From Achromobacter xylosoxidans (GTDB taxonomy: Bacteria > Pseudomonadota > Gammaproteobacteria > Burkholderiales > Burkholderiaceae_B): DNA of 64,000 bases. The notes beneath the pieces were generated by a model that worked only from the letters and a program-made list of their open reading frames with translations, was not told the origin of the DNA and did not search any database. This document shows positions 17,601 to 25,831 of this stretch, piece after piece. The translations under genes were made by a program, and so were the position numbers. The number at the start of each line of letters is the position of its first letter. Position 1 is the stretch's first letter. Location: contig NZ_LN831029.1 in NCBI RefSeq assembly GCF_001457475.1, positions 682,001-746,000 on the forward strand, given 5' to 3'.

Positions 17601-18121
17601 ATCAGCGAGGCCTCGCTGGCGTGCGGGATGGAGGAGGAGACGGCGGTGTGGTCGTCGCCCACCACCACCAGCACGCCGCCATGGCGCGAGGCGCCGGCGG
17701 CGTTGCCGTGGTGCAGGGCATCGCCGGCGCGATCCACGCCGGGGCCCTTGCCGTACCACATGGCGAAGACGCCATCGACGTTGCGGTCGGCGCGCATGCC
17801 GGCCTGCTGCGTGCCCATGACGGCGGTGGCGGCCATGTCTTCGTTGATGCCGGGCAGGAAGGAGATCTGGTTGGCGTCGAGCGCCTTCTGCGCCTTCCAC
17901 ATCGCCATGTCGACGCCGCCCAGGGGCGAGCCGCGGTAGCCGGAGACGAAGCCGGCGGTGTTCAGCCCGCGCTCGCGATCGACGCGGCGCTGGGTCAGCA
18001 TGATGCGCACCAGGGCCTGGGTGCCGGTCAGGAAGATGCGGCCGGTCTGGCGGGTGAGGTTGTCGGCGAGCTGGTAGTCGAGGTCCAGCGCGGGCTCGGG
18101 GGCGGGGGTGCCGTCCATCAT
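14612..18121 (-). CDS. Indolepyruvate ferredoxin oxidoreductase, alpha/beta fusion
   Basis: This 1169-residue protein is a fused 2-oxoacid oxidoreductase that decarboxylates aryl pyruvates to acyl-CoA. The N-terminal half holds the pyrimidine-binding part and the thiamine-diphosphate motif GQPV preceded by NDAVAMTG. A ferredoxin-type cluster motif (CEGCGDCGVKSNC) follows near the middle, then the gamma-type domain starting GGTGVITIGAI, and a C-terminal domain of the kind found only in the bacterial fused enzymes. The start is one of two adjacent ATG codons 5-8 bases after AGGAG. It is divergent from the Lrp-type gene, which is the likely regulator. Confidence 0.88.
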   Translation of the reverse strand: MMDGTPAPEPALDLDYQLADNLTRQTGRIFLTGTQALVRIMLTQRRVDRERGLNTAGFVSGYRGSPLGGVDMAMWKAQKALDANQISFLPGINEDMAATAVMGTQQAGMRADRNVDGVFAMWYGKGPGVDRAGDALHHGNAAGASRHGGVLVVVGDDHTAVSSSIPHASEASLIGWQMPIVHPASIDEYETFALWGWALSRHSGTWVAFKAVSETIESGHSFTPAPVRSYDMPADPDLPPEALEYSARDFLSLAVETRMNLRMKAVAAFARRHSIDRLTCPAPKATVGIVTVGKAHLDAMEALARLGVDTVTANAPVRIYKPGLTWPLDAERMLEFARGLSHILVIEEKGAVVETQLKDLLFNLPERATVVGKKGFDGETLVPSAGQLRPSLLARPLAQWLSRSAGLQPGVDLATFDCQDMLSNDADGMRRRPYFCSGCPHSTSTKVPEGSQALSGVGCHYMAAWMDRDTGGLTQMGGEGVDWIGLSRYTRMPHIFQNMGEGTYYHSGYLAIRQAVAAKANITYKILFNDAVAMTGGQPVDGPISVPQICQQLRGENVARIVVTSDEPEKYQGVDLGAGIKVHHRRDLDALQRELREIPGVTVLIHDQTCAAEKRRRRKKNQFPDPARRMLINSAVCEGCGDCGVKSNCLSVVPLETPYGRKRAIDQSSCNKDYSCAEGFCPSFVSVMGGKPRKSAAPKADQERLQHLIQQLPLPQPPALERPYRLLVAGMGGTGVITIGAIVSMAAHLEGLSAAVLDLTGLAQKGGTVVSHIRLAPAGAAAGPVRLDWQQADAAILCDPVAAVAPDSLGALRRGHTQVTVNTYVAPVSDFTRNPDAAMRPEALLAKIRHAAGDEHTAAIDAHEAALALFGDSILSNMFMLGYAWQRGGVPLSQAAINRAIELNGVAVAANRAAFDSGRLAAHQPEALEGALRPRAQVVQLHVPETFERAVARRVEDLTAYQDAAYAQAYREVVERVAARERELAPDARPPRLAMAVARGLFKLMAYKDEYEVARLYTGEAFQAQLKGQFEGDYSLRFHMAPPIFARKDPRTGVPRKVTLGPRTMTALKLLTRFKRLRGTWFDPFGHTAERKMERALVGEYRQTIDRLLAGLNRDNLAQAATIAALAETIRGFGHVKAANVEKYRTELARLMQSYTAPAPRDVPLRKTA

Positions 18122-18171
18122 GAATGCTCCTGTAGTCGGCACCATGATAGGTTCGCGAGGCATCGGGTTTA

Positions 18172-18202
18172 TTGCGTTTTCGGATCGTGCTATCCCTATA
18201 AT
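18172..18202 (+). promoter_or_regulatory. Candidate promoter of the Lrp-type gene
   Basis: A perfect -10 element TATAAT (18197-18202) is preceded by TTGCGT (18172-18177) with a 19-base spacer. It sits in the 135-base divergent region where a regulator of both genes would bind. Confidence 0.5.
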
Positions 18203-18256
18203 TCGCAATGAATATTTCGTGTTCGCGGAATTTCGACCCAAAAAGGAGACAAGACG

Positions 18257-18706
18257 ATGGACAAGACCGATATCGGCATCCTCAAGGCCCTGCAGGAGGA
18301 TGGCCGGGCCTCGGCACAGCAGCTGTCGGACAAGGTGGGGCTATCGGCGGCGCCGGTGTGGCGGCGGGTGAAGGCGCTGGAGGCCAGCGGCGTGATCCAG
18401 GGTTACAGCGCGCAGGTGGATCGCAGCAAGGTGGGGCTGGGCTGTATGTTCGCGCAGATCAGCCTGGAGCGGCATTCGGCGAATACGGTGGAGAACTTCG
18501 AGCGGTCGGTGCGGGATGCGCCGGAGATTCTCGAATGCTATGCGGTGACGGGGGATTCGGATTTTCTGCTCAAGATTCTTGTGGAGAGTCCGGAGGCTTA
18601 TGACCGGTTCTTGCATCGGTTCTTGTTCAATATGCCGGGGATTCGGCAGACGCGGACGATTGTGGCGTTGCGGGAGATCAAGCATGAGTTGAAGTTGCCT
18701 TTGTAG
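18257..18706 (+). CDS. Lrp/AsnC family transcriptional regulator
   Basis: This 149-residue protein has the N-terminal helix-turn-helix (residues about 5-60, starting DIGILKALQEDGRASAQQLSD) and the C-terminal RAM ligand-binding domain of Lrp/AsnC proteins (about residues 70-145, with CYAVTGDSDFLLKI). Members sense amino acids and often control the adjacent gene. Here that gene is the divergent indolepyruvate oxidoreductase, which acts on transaminated aromatic amino acids; the link is an inference. AAGGAG lies before the start. Confidence 0.9.
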   Translation: MDKTDIGILKALQEDGRASAQQLSDKVGLSAAPVWRRVKALEASGVIQGYSAQVDRSKVGLGCMFAQISLERHSANTVENFERSVRDAPEILECYAVTGDSDFLLKILVESPEAYDRFLHRFLFNMPGIRQTRTIVALREIKHELKLPL

Positions 18707-18747
18707 GGGCTTCTTTATTTGCTTGCGGGGGGTGGGGGTCTTTAGTC

Positions 18748-18925
18748 GCGGGAGCCGGGGCAGGCGGGGGATGGCGGGGCTACGATTGCGGTCCGGAGCC
18801 TTCGCTCCGGACTTGCCTCGGCGGCCCCCCCCTTCCTCATCTTCGTCACAGCCTTCGGCTGTTCCTTCAGATTCCGTCGGGCGCATCTACACGCCCCGCC
18901 ATCCCCCGCCTGCCCCGACTCCCGC
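18748..18925. repeat. Long inverted repeat with nested hairpins
   Basis: Two 33-base arms (18748-18780 and 18893-18925) are inverted copies with a single mismatch. Both carry the core GGGGCAGGCGGGGGATGGCG or its complement. The 112 bases between them contain a 9-base stem (GTCCGGAGC / GCTCCGGAC at 18791-18812) and a 5-base stem (CAGCC / GGCTG at 18849-18861). There is no open frame for a transposase. It may be a small non-autonomous element or a REP-like structure. Confidence 0.7.
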
Positions 18926-19220
18926 TTTTGATGAGACTTAACGGCCGGGCTTTGGGGCGAGTTGTGTACTTGGCGTTTTTGCCGTCAATCTGGGGTGGAG
19001 GGAGGATCTTGCGGGGTCGCCAAAAAGTGGCCGCGCGGGCGGCCGCCTTTTGGCATTTGGGTGTCTTGCGTCGTGGCGGCGGACGCTGCGCGCTGCTGGA
19101 GAGAGGCGTTGCTCGAGGGGGCAATGGCGCGGCGCGATCGTGATGGGAGGGGCTGGTGAATCCTGCGTCATCGCGCTTGATTCGATGGGCGCGATCTTTT
19201 GGTGGTCTCTATATTGCGAC

Positions 19221-19247
19221 GCCCTCTATATATAGAGGGCGTTTCTT
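19221..19247 (+). terminator. Palindromic terminator-like hairpin
   Basis: A perfect 10+10 palindrome (GCCCTCTATA / TATAGAGGGC) is followed on the plus strand by GTTTCTTT. It lies just before the convergent Bug-type gene and could stop transcripts from the left. Confidence 0.55.
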
Positions 19248-19263
19248 TATTTGCTGTGGGCGG

Positions 19264-20244
19264 TTACTGCGGCTGGATGCCGGAGATCTTGATCCATTCC
19301 TTCCAGCGGGCGGTGTCTTCCTTGACGAAGGTGTCGAAGCGGGCGGTGTCCATGGCTTCGGGGGTCAGGCCGAGGGCGCGGAGTTTGTCGGCGGTGGCGG
19401 GGTCGTTGACGGCGGCCTGGGTGGCGGCGTTCATCTTGGCGACGATGTCGGGCGGGGTGCCGGCGGGGGCGGAGATGCCGAGCCAGCCGGCGACGACGAA
19501 GTCGGGGTAGTAGGTCGACATGGTGGGGACGTCGGGCCAGGCGGGGTGGCGCTGGGCGGCGGTGACGGCCAGGGGGGTGAGGCCCTTGCCGTCGATCTGG
19601 CCCATGGCAGTCAGGTAGTCGACGAAGGCGAAGCCGATCTGCTTGCCGCGCAGGTCGGTGATGATCTGGGTGATGTTCTTGTAGCCGGCGGCGCCGATGT
19701 TGATGCCGGCGCGTTGCTTGAAGAGTTCGGACGGCACTTGCGAGGACGAGCTGTAGTAGCCGAAGAAGACTTCGCCGGGATGATTCCTGGCGTACTCCAC
19801 CAGTTCCGGCACGGTGCGATAGGGGCTGTCGGGGGCGACGATGCCGACGGTGCCGAAGGTGCCGAGCATGCCGACCTGCGCGAAGTCCTTTTGCGCGTCG
19901 TAGGGCAGGCGCTTGTAGAGGAACTGGTTGGCGGCGTGGGTCGAGTTGGTGGACAAGAGGAAGGTGTAGCCGTCGGCGGCGGCGTTCCTGGCGGCGTTGG
20001 TGCCGACGATGCCGCCGGCGCCGGGGCGGTCTTCGACGATGACGGTCTGGCCGGTCTGCTTGCCCAGGAACTGGGCGAAGGTGCGGGCGGTGAGGTCGGC
20101 GGCGCCGCCGGCGGCGGATGGCACGATCAGCGTGATGGGTTTTTCGGGCCAGCCGGCGGCGTGCGTGGTGGCGGCCAGCAGCAGGCTGGCGGCGGCGAGC
20201 GCATGGCGCAGGAAGGCGCGGGGCGCGAGGGCGGTGAGGGTCAT
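19264..20244 (-). CDS. Bug/TctC family periplasmic solute-binding protein
   Basis: This 326-residue protein has a Sec signal peptide (cleavage near AAGWPEKP) followed by the tripartite tricarboxylate transporter receptor fold. Motifs typical of Bug proteins are ITLIVPSAAGGAADLTAR, VEDRPGAGG and the C-terminal WLGISAPAGTP. These proteins bind small carboxylates for TctAB importers; no tctA/tctB gene is adjacent, which is usual for the many orphan Bug proteins of Bordetella and Achromobacter. AGGAG lies 6 bases before the chosen ATG. Confidence 0.92.
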   Translation of the reverse strand: MTLTALAPRAFLRHALAAASLLLAATTHAAGWPEKPITLIVPSAAGGAADLTARTFAQFLGKQTGQTVIVEDRPGAGGIVGTNAARNAAADGYTFLLSTNSTHAANQFLYKRLPYDAQKDFAQVGMLGTFGTVGIVAPDSPYRTVPELVEYARNHPGEVFFGYYSSSSQVPSELFKQRAGINIGAAGYKNITQIITDLRGKQIGFAFVDYLTAMGQIDGKGLTPLAVTAAQRHPAWPDVPTMSTYYPDFVVAGWLGISAPAGTPPDIVAKMNAATQAAVNDPATADKLRALGLTPEAMDTARFDTFVKEDTARWKEWIKISGIQPQ

Positions 20245-20387
20245 GCTTGTCTCCTGGGGCGGCGGTGGCGCCGTCATGTTCTATGGCTTGCGGGGTGTGT
20301 CATGGCGCGCTGAGCGCGGGCCGGGTGGATCTGCTTGGGGTTCGTTGGCGGATGTCGATGGTGTCCGGCGTGGGCGGGCGTCGCGGG

Positions 20388-21239
20388 TCAGCCGAACTGC
20401 TGGCGATACCAGTCGAGGATCGCGTCCGCGCCAACCTGCCATTGGTCGCCGTACATCATGCAATGGGGTTGTCCGGCGAGGACGGCGTGGGAAAAGCCGA
20501 ACAGGCGCGCGATGGCGTGGTCCTGGCCGGGGGGATGGCGGTCGTGGGTGTCCAGGCCTGCCTCCAGGCACAGTCCGGGAGCGGCAATGGCGGCGGGGTC
20601 GACGGGCACGCGCAGCAGGTAGCGGTCGTTGAGCACGCGCGGGCTTTCGGGATTCAGGCGTTGGGTGACGGCGCTGACGTCGCGTGTTGGCGTGGTGGCC
20701 AGGAAGCGGGCGCGGATCTCGCTGGCGGCGGGCGCGGCGCGCACGGCGTCGGCGGGCACCGGCGGCAGGCCCATCGCGCCGGGCAGGTTGGCGGGCGGCG
20801 ACGGCGCCATCAGCACCACGCCGGCAACGCGGCGTTGGCTGGCGGCCAGCAGCGCGGGCAGGGCGCCCATGCTGTGGCCCACCACGACGGTGGGCGCGTC
20901 CAGCAGGTCGAGCGCGCTGACGACGTCGGCGGCCAGGTCGGCGATGCCCGTGTCGACGAAGCCGGGCGGCTGCGGCAAGGGGCCGTGGCCGCGCAGGTCG
21001 ATGGCGGCGCAGGCCAGGCCGGCGCGGGCGAAATGGTCCAGATAGTGCGCGTAGCACCAGGCGCCGTGATAGGCGCCGGGCACGAGCAGCAGGCCGGGCC
21101 TGCCGTTGGGCGCGGCGGCGGTCAGCAGCCGGCCCTGGCCGGCAGCGCGGGCGGGCAGCCGGTCGGCGAGGCTGAAGTCGAGCGGATCGACGGCCTGGGC
21201 GCGGGCGGGGGAGAGAGTCGCGGTAGTCATTGCGGCCAT
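20388..21239 (-). CDS. Alpha/beta hydrolase
   Basis: This 283-residue protein has the alpha/beta hydrolase fold: the oxyanion strand LLLVPGAYHGAWCY, the nucleophile elbow GHSMG and a late catalytic His in GQPHCMMYGDQW. The substrate is unknown; it resembles plant esterase/hydroxynitrile lyase-like hydrolases in the region GAYHGAW. It is divergent from the LysR regulator, which probably controls it. The start is uncertain: ATGs at 21239 and 21230 both lack a good ribosome binding site. Confidence 0.8.
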   Translation of the reverse strand: MAAMTTATLSPARAQAVDPLDFSLADRLPARAAGQGRLLTAAAPNGRPGLLLVPGAYHGAWCYAHYLDHFARAGLACAAIDLRGHGPLPQPPGFVDTGIADLAADVVSALDLLDAPTVVVGHSMGALPALLAASQRRVAGVVLMAPSPPANLPGAMGLPPVPADAVRAAPAASEIRARFLATTPTRDVSAVTQRLNPESPRVLNDRYLLRVPVDPAAIAAPGLCLEAGLDTHDRHPPGQDHAIARLFGFSHAVLAGQPHCMMYGDQWQVGADAILDWYRQQFG

Positions 21240-21280
21240 GTTAAGTGCCGCCCTATGATGAGAAAACTTTATTTTTCCTA

Positions 21281-21304
21281 TGATTTGATAAGTTCATCAA
21301 ATCA
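21281..21304. promoter_or_regulatory. Palindromic operator between hydrolase and LysR genes
   Basis: Perfect 9-base arms TGATTTGAT and ATCAAATCA flank the six bases AAGTTC. The site lies 10 bases before the LysR start in the divergent region and is the probable autoregulatory LysR binding site. Confidence 0.65.
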
Positions 21305-21313
21305 GGTGTTCCG

Positions 21314-22213
21314 ATGCCCGCCTTGCCCGAACTTTCCATTGCGCACTACCGCCACTTCCTGCTGGTGGCCGAATTGCGCAGCTTTCGCGCCGCCGCCGCG
21401 CGCGCGTTCCGCTCGCAGCCGGCGCTGTCGCTGTCGATCCGCGAAATGGAGCAACGCCTGGGCCAGCCGCTGTTCGAGCGCCGCAATGGCAACGCGCTGA
21501 CGCGTTTCGGCCAGGACTGCCTGCCGCTGGCGCGCGAGCTGGTCGAGCACCATGATCGCGTGGCCGGCACGTTGGCGGGGCTGGCCGGCAACGAGGCCGG
21601 CACCCTGACCATGGCCTCGGTGGCGACGGTCGCGATGCACTGGTTGCCCGAGCTGGTGGCGGCCTATCGCGAGCGCTATCCGGCGGTGGCGCTGCGCCTG
21701 TTCGACGACAACTCGGAGGGCGTGGAACGCATGGTGCTGGCGGGCGAGGTGGAACTGGGGGTGTGCAGCCCGGTGCTGCGCGACCGGCGGCTGGCGTTCG
21801 AGCCGCTGCTGCGCGACGCATTCGGGCTGGTCTGCCATCGCGGCCATCCCCTGGCGGGGCGCAAGTCCGTGACCTGGCGCGAGATCGCCGGGCTGCCGCT
21901 GGTGGGCACGGTGGCCCATCGCCAATTGGCGGACCATCCGCAGGCCGCATTCATGATGGAGCGCCAGGTGTTCGTGTCCAACATGATGTCGCTGTTGGCG
22001 ATGCTGGAGCGCGGCGTGGGCGTGACGGTGCTGGCGCGGTTGGGGGTGCCGCCGGATTCGCCTGGCCTGGTTTTCGTGCCGCTGGCCCGGCCGCGCATCG
22101 AGCGCGAGCTGGGCATCACCCGGCTGGCTGGCCGCCACCTGTCGCCGGCCGCCGCGCGCATGGAGGAAATGCTGCGCGCCAAGGCCGCGCGCGGTGGTCG
22201 CAGTGTCGCTTGA
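21314..22213 (+). CDS. LysR family transcriptional regulator
   Basis: This 299-residue protein has the N-terminal winged helix-turn-helix (residues about 8-66, AAARAFRSQPALSLSIREME) and the two-lobed substrate-binding domain of the LysR family (about residues 92-290). It is divergently oriented to the hydrolase with only 74 bases between them, a classical LysR arrangement. The ligand cannot be inferred. Confidence 0.92.
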   Translation: MPALPELSIAHYRHFLLVAELRSFRAAAARAFRSQPALSLSIREMEQRLGQPLFERRNGNALTRFGQDCLPLARELVEHHDRVAGTLAGLAGNEAGTLTMASVATVAMHWLPELVAAYRERYPAVALRLFDDNSEGVERMVLAGEVELGVCSPVLRDRRLAFEPLLRDAFGLVCHRGHPLAGRKSVTWREIAGLPLVGTVAHRQLADHPQAAFMMERQVFVSNMMSLLAMLERGVGVTVLARLGVPPDSPGLVFVPLARPRIERELGITRLAGRHLSPAAARMEEMLRAKAARGGRSVA

Positions 22214-22401
22214 AACCAACGCATTTTTGCGCGTGGAGGCCTTAAAACACGGGGTTTTCGGCAAGGACTGTTGCGCAATTGCACACGCCGCCGATCGTCG
22301 TTGATTCTTCACCAGCGCATCTTTAGAGTGCGTGATGTTTGCTGCGCGGGGGCGTGCCGGTTTGAGCGGCGCGGCGCGTCGACAGACGTGTTGAGGAAGT
22401 C

Positions 22402-22908
22402 ATGAGCAGTGTGTATTTGCGTTCGGCGGGCGTGGCCTGCGCCCTTCTGATCCTGGCCGGCTGCGCCGCCCGGAAACCCGCCTCCATCACCGAGGCCCAG
22501 CCGGAGGGCCCGCCCAAGCCGGCCGCGTGCGTACCGGCGAAAAGCGGCGATCCCATGATAGGCACCTGGTATTCGAACTCCAGGCCGAAGGGCGTCAGCG
22601 GTGACTTCCAGGCGCTCACGGTGCTGTACGCCGACGGCCGCATGGCCTACGAAACCCAGCTGAAGATCGGCCGCAAGACGCGCCCGGCGCTGCGCGAGAC
22701 CGGTTGCTGGAGCGTGGTGGACGGCGTCTACACGATGCAGACCACGCAATCGAACGGCGAGATCGTCGACGCCGCCGATCCGATCTACGTCAACCGCTAC
22801 CGTGTCGAGAAAGTCGAGCAGGCCAAGCTGACGCTGCGGGAACTCAAGAGCGGCGGCCAGGTCGTTACCGCGCGCCGCATGCCGCAGGGCTACCGCCTGC
22901 CGTATTGA
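22402..22908 (+). CDS. Hypothetical lipoprotein
   Basis: This 168-residue protein has a signal peptide ending in the lipobox LAGC (Cys21). The mature part begins with a short Pro-rich linker, then a beta-rich domain containing IGTWYSNSRPKG and YADGRMAYETQ, which suggests a small lipocalin-like or beta-barrel fold. I do not recognise the family. It is preceded by a 188-base intergenic gap and stands alone. Confidence 0.75.
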   Translation: MSSVYLRSAGVACALLILAGCAARKPASITEAQPEGPPKPAACVPAKSGDPMIGTWYSNSRPKGVSGDFQALTVLYADGRMAYETQLKIGRKTRPALRETGCWSVVDGVYTMQTTQSNGEIVDAADPIYVNRYRVEKVEQAKLTLRELKSGGQVVTARRMPQGYRLPY

Positions 22909-23037
22909 TCCCGGTCCGGCCGGCCCGGCCGGCAACCCGACGTTGCGCCGGACGGACGGAATCCGCCGGCCGGCGTCGCCAAGCGGGCGCGCCTGCGGTA
23001 AGGTGCGGACTTCGTCCTCCATCCCCGCCGGCCTTCC

Positions 23038-24231
23038 ATGCCCGCCCTCTCTTCCGAAGCGCGCGCCATCGCGCTGCTCGCCCTGGCCGCTTTCGTCAGC
23101 GCCAGCGCCTTTCGTATCTGTGATCCCATGTTGCCGCAGTTGGCCGCCGAGTTCGGCGCCACCACTGGCCAGGCCGCGCGCGCGGTGACCGCGTTCGCCG
23201 TGGCCTACGGCGTATTGCAGATGTTCTTCGGCCCGGTGGGCGACCGCTACGGCAAGTATCGCGTGGTCAGCGTGGCGACGTTTGCCTGCGCGCTGGGCAG
23301 CGCCGGCGCGTTCGTGGCCGAGTCGCTGGACGTGCTGGTGTTCTGCCGCGCCCTGTCGGGCGCGGCGGGGGCCGGCATCGTGCCGCTGTCGATGGCCTGG
23401 ATCGGCGACACCGTGCCGTACGAAAGGCGCCAGGCGACGCTGGCGCGCTTCCTGACCGGGACCATCCTGGGCATGGCGGCCGGACAACTGGCCGGCGGCC
23501 TGTTCGCCGACACCCTGGGCTGGCGCTGGGCCTTCGCGGCGCTGGTGGTCGGCTACCTCGTGGTGGGCACGCTGCTGCAGCTGGAGGTGCGGCGCCAGCG
23601 CGCGCTGGGATTGGGCGTGGTCGACCCCAACGCGCCGCGCCAGGGCTTCGTGGCGCAGGCGCGGCTGGTGCTGGGCACGCCCTGGGCGCGGGTGGTGCTG
23701 GCCACGGTGTTCATCGAGGGCCTGCTGGTGTTCGGCGCCCTGGCGTTCGCGCCGTCGTACCTGCACGAACGCTTCGATATCTCGCTGACCGCGGCCGGCG
23801 CCCTGGTGGCGGTGTACGCCGTGGGCGGGCTGCTGTACACGGTGGTGGCGGGCCGCGTCCTCAAGCGCCTGGGTGAACGTGGCCTGGCGGTCGCGGGCGG
23901 GCTGGTGCTGGGCCTGGCGTTCCTGTCGTACCTGCTGGGGCCGGTGTGGTTGTGGAGCCTGCTGGCCAGCGTGCTGGCGGGCTTCGGCTACTACCTGCTG
24001 CACGCGACGCTGCAGACCAACGCCACCCAGATGGTGCCGTCGGCGCGCGGCACGGCGGTGGCCTGGTTCGCGTCCTGCCTCTTCATGGGGCAGGCGGCCG
24101 GTGTGGCGCTGGCCGGCTCGGTGGTGGACGAGGCCGGCGCGGCGGCGCTGTTCGGCGGCTCGGCCGTGTTGCTGCCGCTGCTGGGCGCGTTCTTCTCGCG
24201 GGCCTTGAAGGCGCGTCCCAAGGCCGCCTGA
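23038..24231 (+). CDS. Major facilitator superfamily transporter
   Basis: This 397-residue protein has twelve predicted membrane helices. The loop 2-3 signature GPVGDRYGKYRVV and the cytoplasmic loop between helices 6 and 7 are typical of MFS drug/metabolite exporters of the DHA1 kind. The substrate is unknown. It is followed by a strong terminator and by the convergent gltX. Confidence 0.9.
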   Translation: MPALSSEARAIALLALAAFVSASAFRICDPMLPQLAAEFGATTGQAARAVTAFAVAYGVLQMFFGPVGDRYGKYRVVSVATFACALGSAGAFVAESLDVLVFCRALSGAAGAGIVPLSMAWIGDTVPYERRQATLARFLTGTILGMAAGQLAGGLFADTLGWRWAFAALVVGYLVVGTLLQLEVRRQRALGLGVVDPNAPRQGFVAQARLVLGTPWARVVLATVFIEGLLVFGALAFAPSYLHERFDISLTAAGALVAVYAVGGLLYTVVAGRVLKRLGERGLAVAGGLVLGLAFLSYLLGPVWLWSLLASVLAGFGYYLLHATLQTNATQMVPSARGTAVAWFASCLFMGQAAGVALAGSVVDEAGAAALFGGSAVLLPLLGAFFSRALKARPKAA

Positions 24232-24249
24232 TACACCCTCTGCGCGATG

Positions 24250-24287
24250 AAAAAAGCCCCGAACGGCCAGGCCGGACGGGGCTTTTT
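24250..24287 (+). terminator. Bidirectional terminator between MFS gene and gltX
   Basis: A stem of AAAAAGCCCCG and CGGGGCTTTTT lies between two convergent genes, with A and T tracts on both sides. Confidence 0.88.
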
Positions 24288-24304
24288 CGTGGGCGGATGA
24301 CCGC

Positions 24305-25711
24305 TCAGATCGCGGCCAGGCGCTGGAGCACGACGTCCTTGCCCAACAGGGCCAGCACCGCGTCCACCGCGGGCGTCTGGGTCTGGCCGGTGACGGCCAC
24401 GCGCAGCGGAATCGCCAGTTGCGGCATTTTCAGGCCGCGATCGGCCAGCACGGCCTTGATCAGCGCCGAGATGGCCTCGCGGGTCCAGTCGGTGCCCTGG
24501 GCGCGCCGGGCGAAATCGGCCAACGCCTCGCGCGCGGCGGCGGTCAGGTGCTGCTCGACCAGTTCCGGCGCGGCCGGCTTGAAGGCGCCGCAGAACAGCA
24601 TGGCGCCGTCGGCCAGCTGTTCCAGGGTCTCGGCGCGGTCCTTGAGCAGGCCCATCACGCCCGGCAGGTCGATCTTTTCCGGATGGCCGCCGCGATGGGC
24701 GACGCGCGGCGCCACGCGTTCGGCCAGTTCGGCGTTGTCCATCTGCTTGATGTAGTGGGCGTTGACCCAGTTCAGCTTCTTCGGGTCCCACTGCGAGGCC
24801 GACTTGGACAGGTGGCGGGTGTCGAACCATTCCACCAGCTGGTCGCGGCTGAAGAGTTCGTCGTCGCCGTGGCTCCAGCCCAGGCGCGCCAGGTAGTTGA
24901 TCATGGCCTCGGGCAGGTAGCCCTCGTTGTCGTACTCCATGACATTGACCGCGCCGTGGCGCTTGGACAGCTTTTCGCCGTCCGGGCCGAGGATCATGGG
25001 CACGTGGCCGTATTCGGGCAGGGTGGCGCCCAGCGCGCGCAGGATGTTGATCTGGCGCGGGGTGTTGTTGACGTGGTCATCGCCGCGCAGCACGTGGGTG
25101 ATGCCCATGTCCCAGTCGTCCACCACCACGCAGAAGTTGTAGGTGGGGGTGCCGTCCGGGCGCGCGATGATCAGGTCGTCCAGCTCGGTGTTGTCGAAGC
25201 TGATGGGGCCCTTGACCATGTCGTTCCAGGCGGTGGCGCCGTCCTGGGGATTCTTGAAGCGCACCACCGGCTTGCGGCCTTCGGGCACCGGCGGCAGGGT
25301 CTTGCCGGGCTCGGGGCGCCAGGTGCCGTCATAACGCGGCTTGTCGCCGCGGGCGCGGGCGGCCTCGCGCATGGCCTCGACTTCCTCGGGCGAGCTGTAG
25401 CAGTGGTAGGCGGTGCCGGCGGCCAGCATCTGCGCCACCACTTCGCGGTAGCGGTCCATGCGCTGCATCTGGTAGAACGGGCCTTCGTCCGGCTGCATGC
25501 CGAGCCAGTCCATGCTGTCCAGGATGGCCTGCACCGCTTCCGGCGTGGAGCGTTCGACGTCCGTGTCTTCGATGCGCAGCACGAAGGTGCCCTTGTGGTG
25601 GCGCGCGAAGGCCCAGGAGAACAGCGCGGTGCGGGCGCCGCCCAGGTGCAGGAAGCCCGTGGGCGAAGGCGCGAAGCGGGTACGGATGGGGGAGGAGGCG
25701 TTGGAAGTCAT
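24305..25711 (-). CDS. gltX: Glutamate--tRNA ligase
   Basis: This 468-residue class I aminoacyl-tRNA synthetase charges tRNA-Glu. The HIGH-type motif is seen in [16 protein letters not shown] and the KMSKS-type motif in KLSKRHG. The length matches the bacterial enzyme. I chose the ATG at 25711; an in-frame TTG lies 9 bases upstream, and neither has a clear Shine-Dalgarno site. Confidence 0.95.
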   Translation of the reverse strand: MTSNASSPIRTRFAPSPTGFLHLGGARTALFSWAFARHHKGTFVLRIEDTDVERSTPEAVQAILDSMDWLGMQPDEGPFYQMQRMDRYREVVAQMLAAGTAYHCYSSPEEVEAMREAARARGDKPRYDGTWRPEPGKTLPPVPEGRKPVVRFKNPQDGATAWNDMVKGPISFDNTELDDLIIARPDGTPTYNFCVVVDDWDMGITHVLRGDDHVNNTPRQINILRALGATLPEYGHVPMILGPDGEKLSKRHGAVNVMEYDNEGYLPEAMINYLARLGWSHGDDELFSRDQLVEWFDTRHLSKSASQWDPKKLNWVNAHYIKQMDNAELAERVAPRVAHRGGHPEKIDLPGVMGLLKDRAETLEQLADGAMLFCGAFKPAAPELVEQHLTAAAREALADFARRAQGTDWTREAISALIKAVLADRGLKMPQLAIPLRVAVTGQTQTPAVDAVLALLGKDVVLQRLAAI

Positions 25712-25831
25712 AGGTGGCAATGATAGCGGCTGCGGCGCCGCGAATGCGGCGTCGGACTGGCCCGGATCAAGCGGACGGCGGGGTTGTCTTGTTACGATGG
25801 ACGCTATTTTAGATTAGTGCCTGTTCCCGCC

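Larger units (their letters stand above)
18707..19263. other. Intergenic stretch rich in inverted repeats
   Basis: No protein-coding gene is supported in these 557 bases. They hold a long inverted repeat element (18748-18925). A second stem of 16 bases with two mismatches and a four-base loop lies at 19019-19054 (arms begin GCCAAAAAGTGG and end CCTTTTGGC). A third palindrome, with a T-rich tail, lies at 19221-19240. Confidence 0.6.

Noticed and set aside
14555..18211. A 1218-codon open frame antisense to the indolepyruvate oxidoreductase gene
   Set aside because: It mirrors a gene with complete family motifs; its own product is His/Gln/Arg-rich without any recognisable domain. Long antisense frames are normal in GC-rich genomes.
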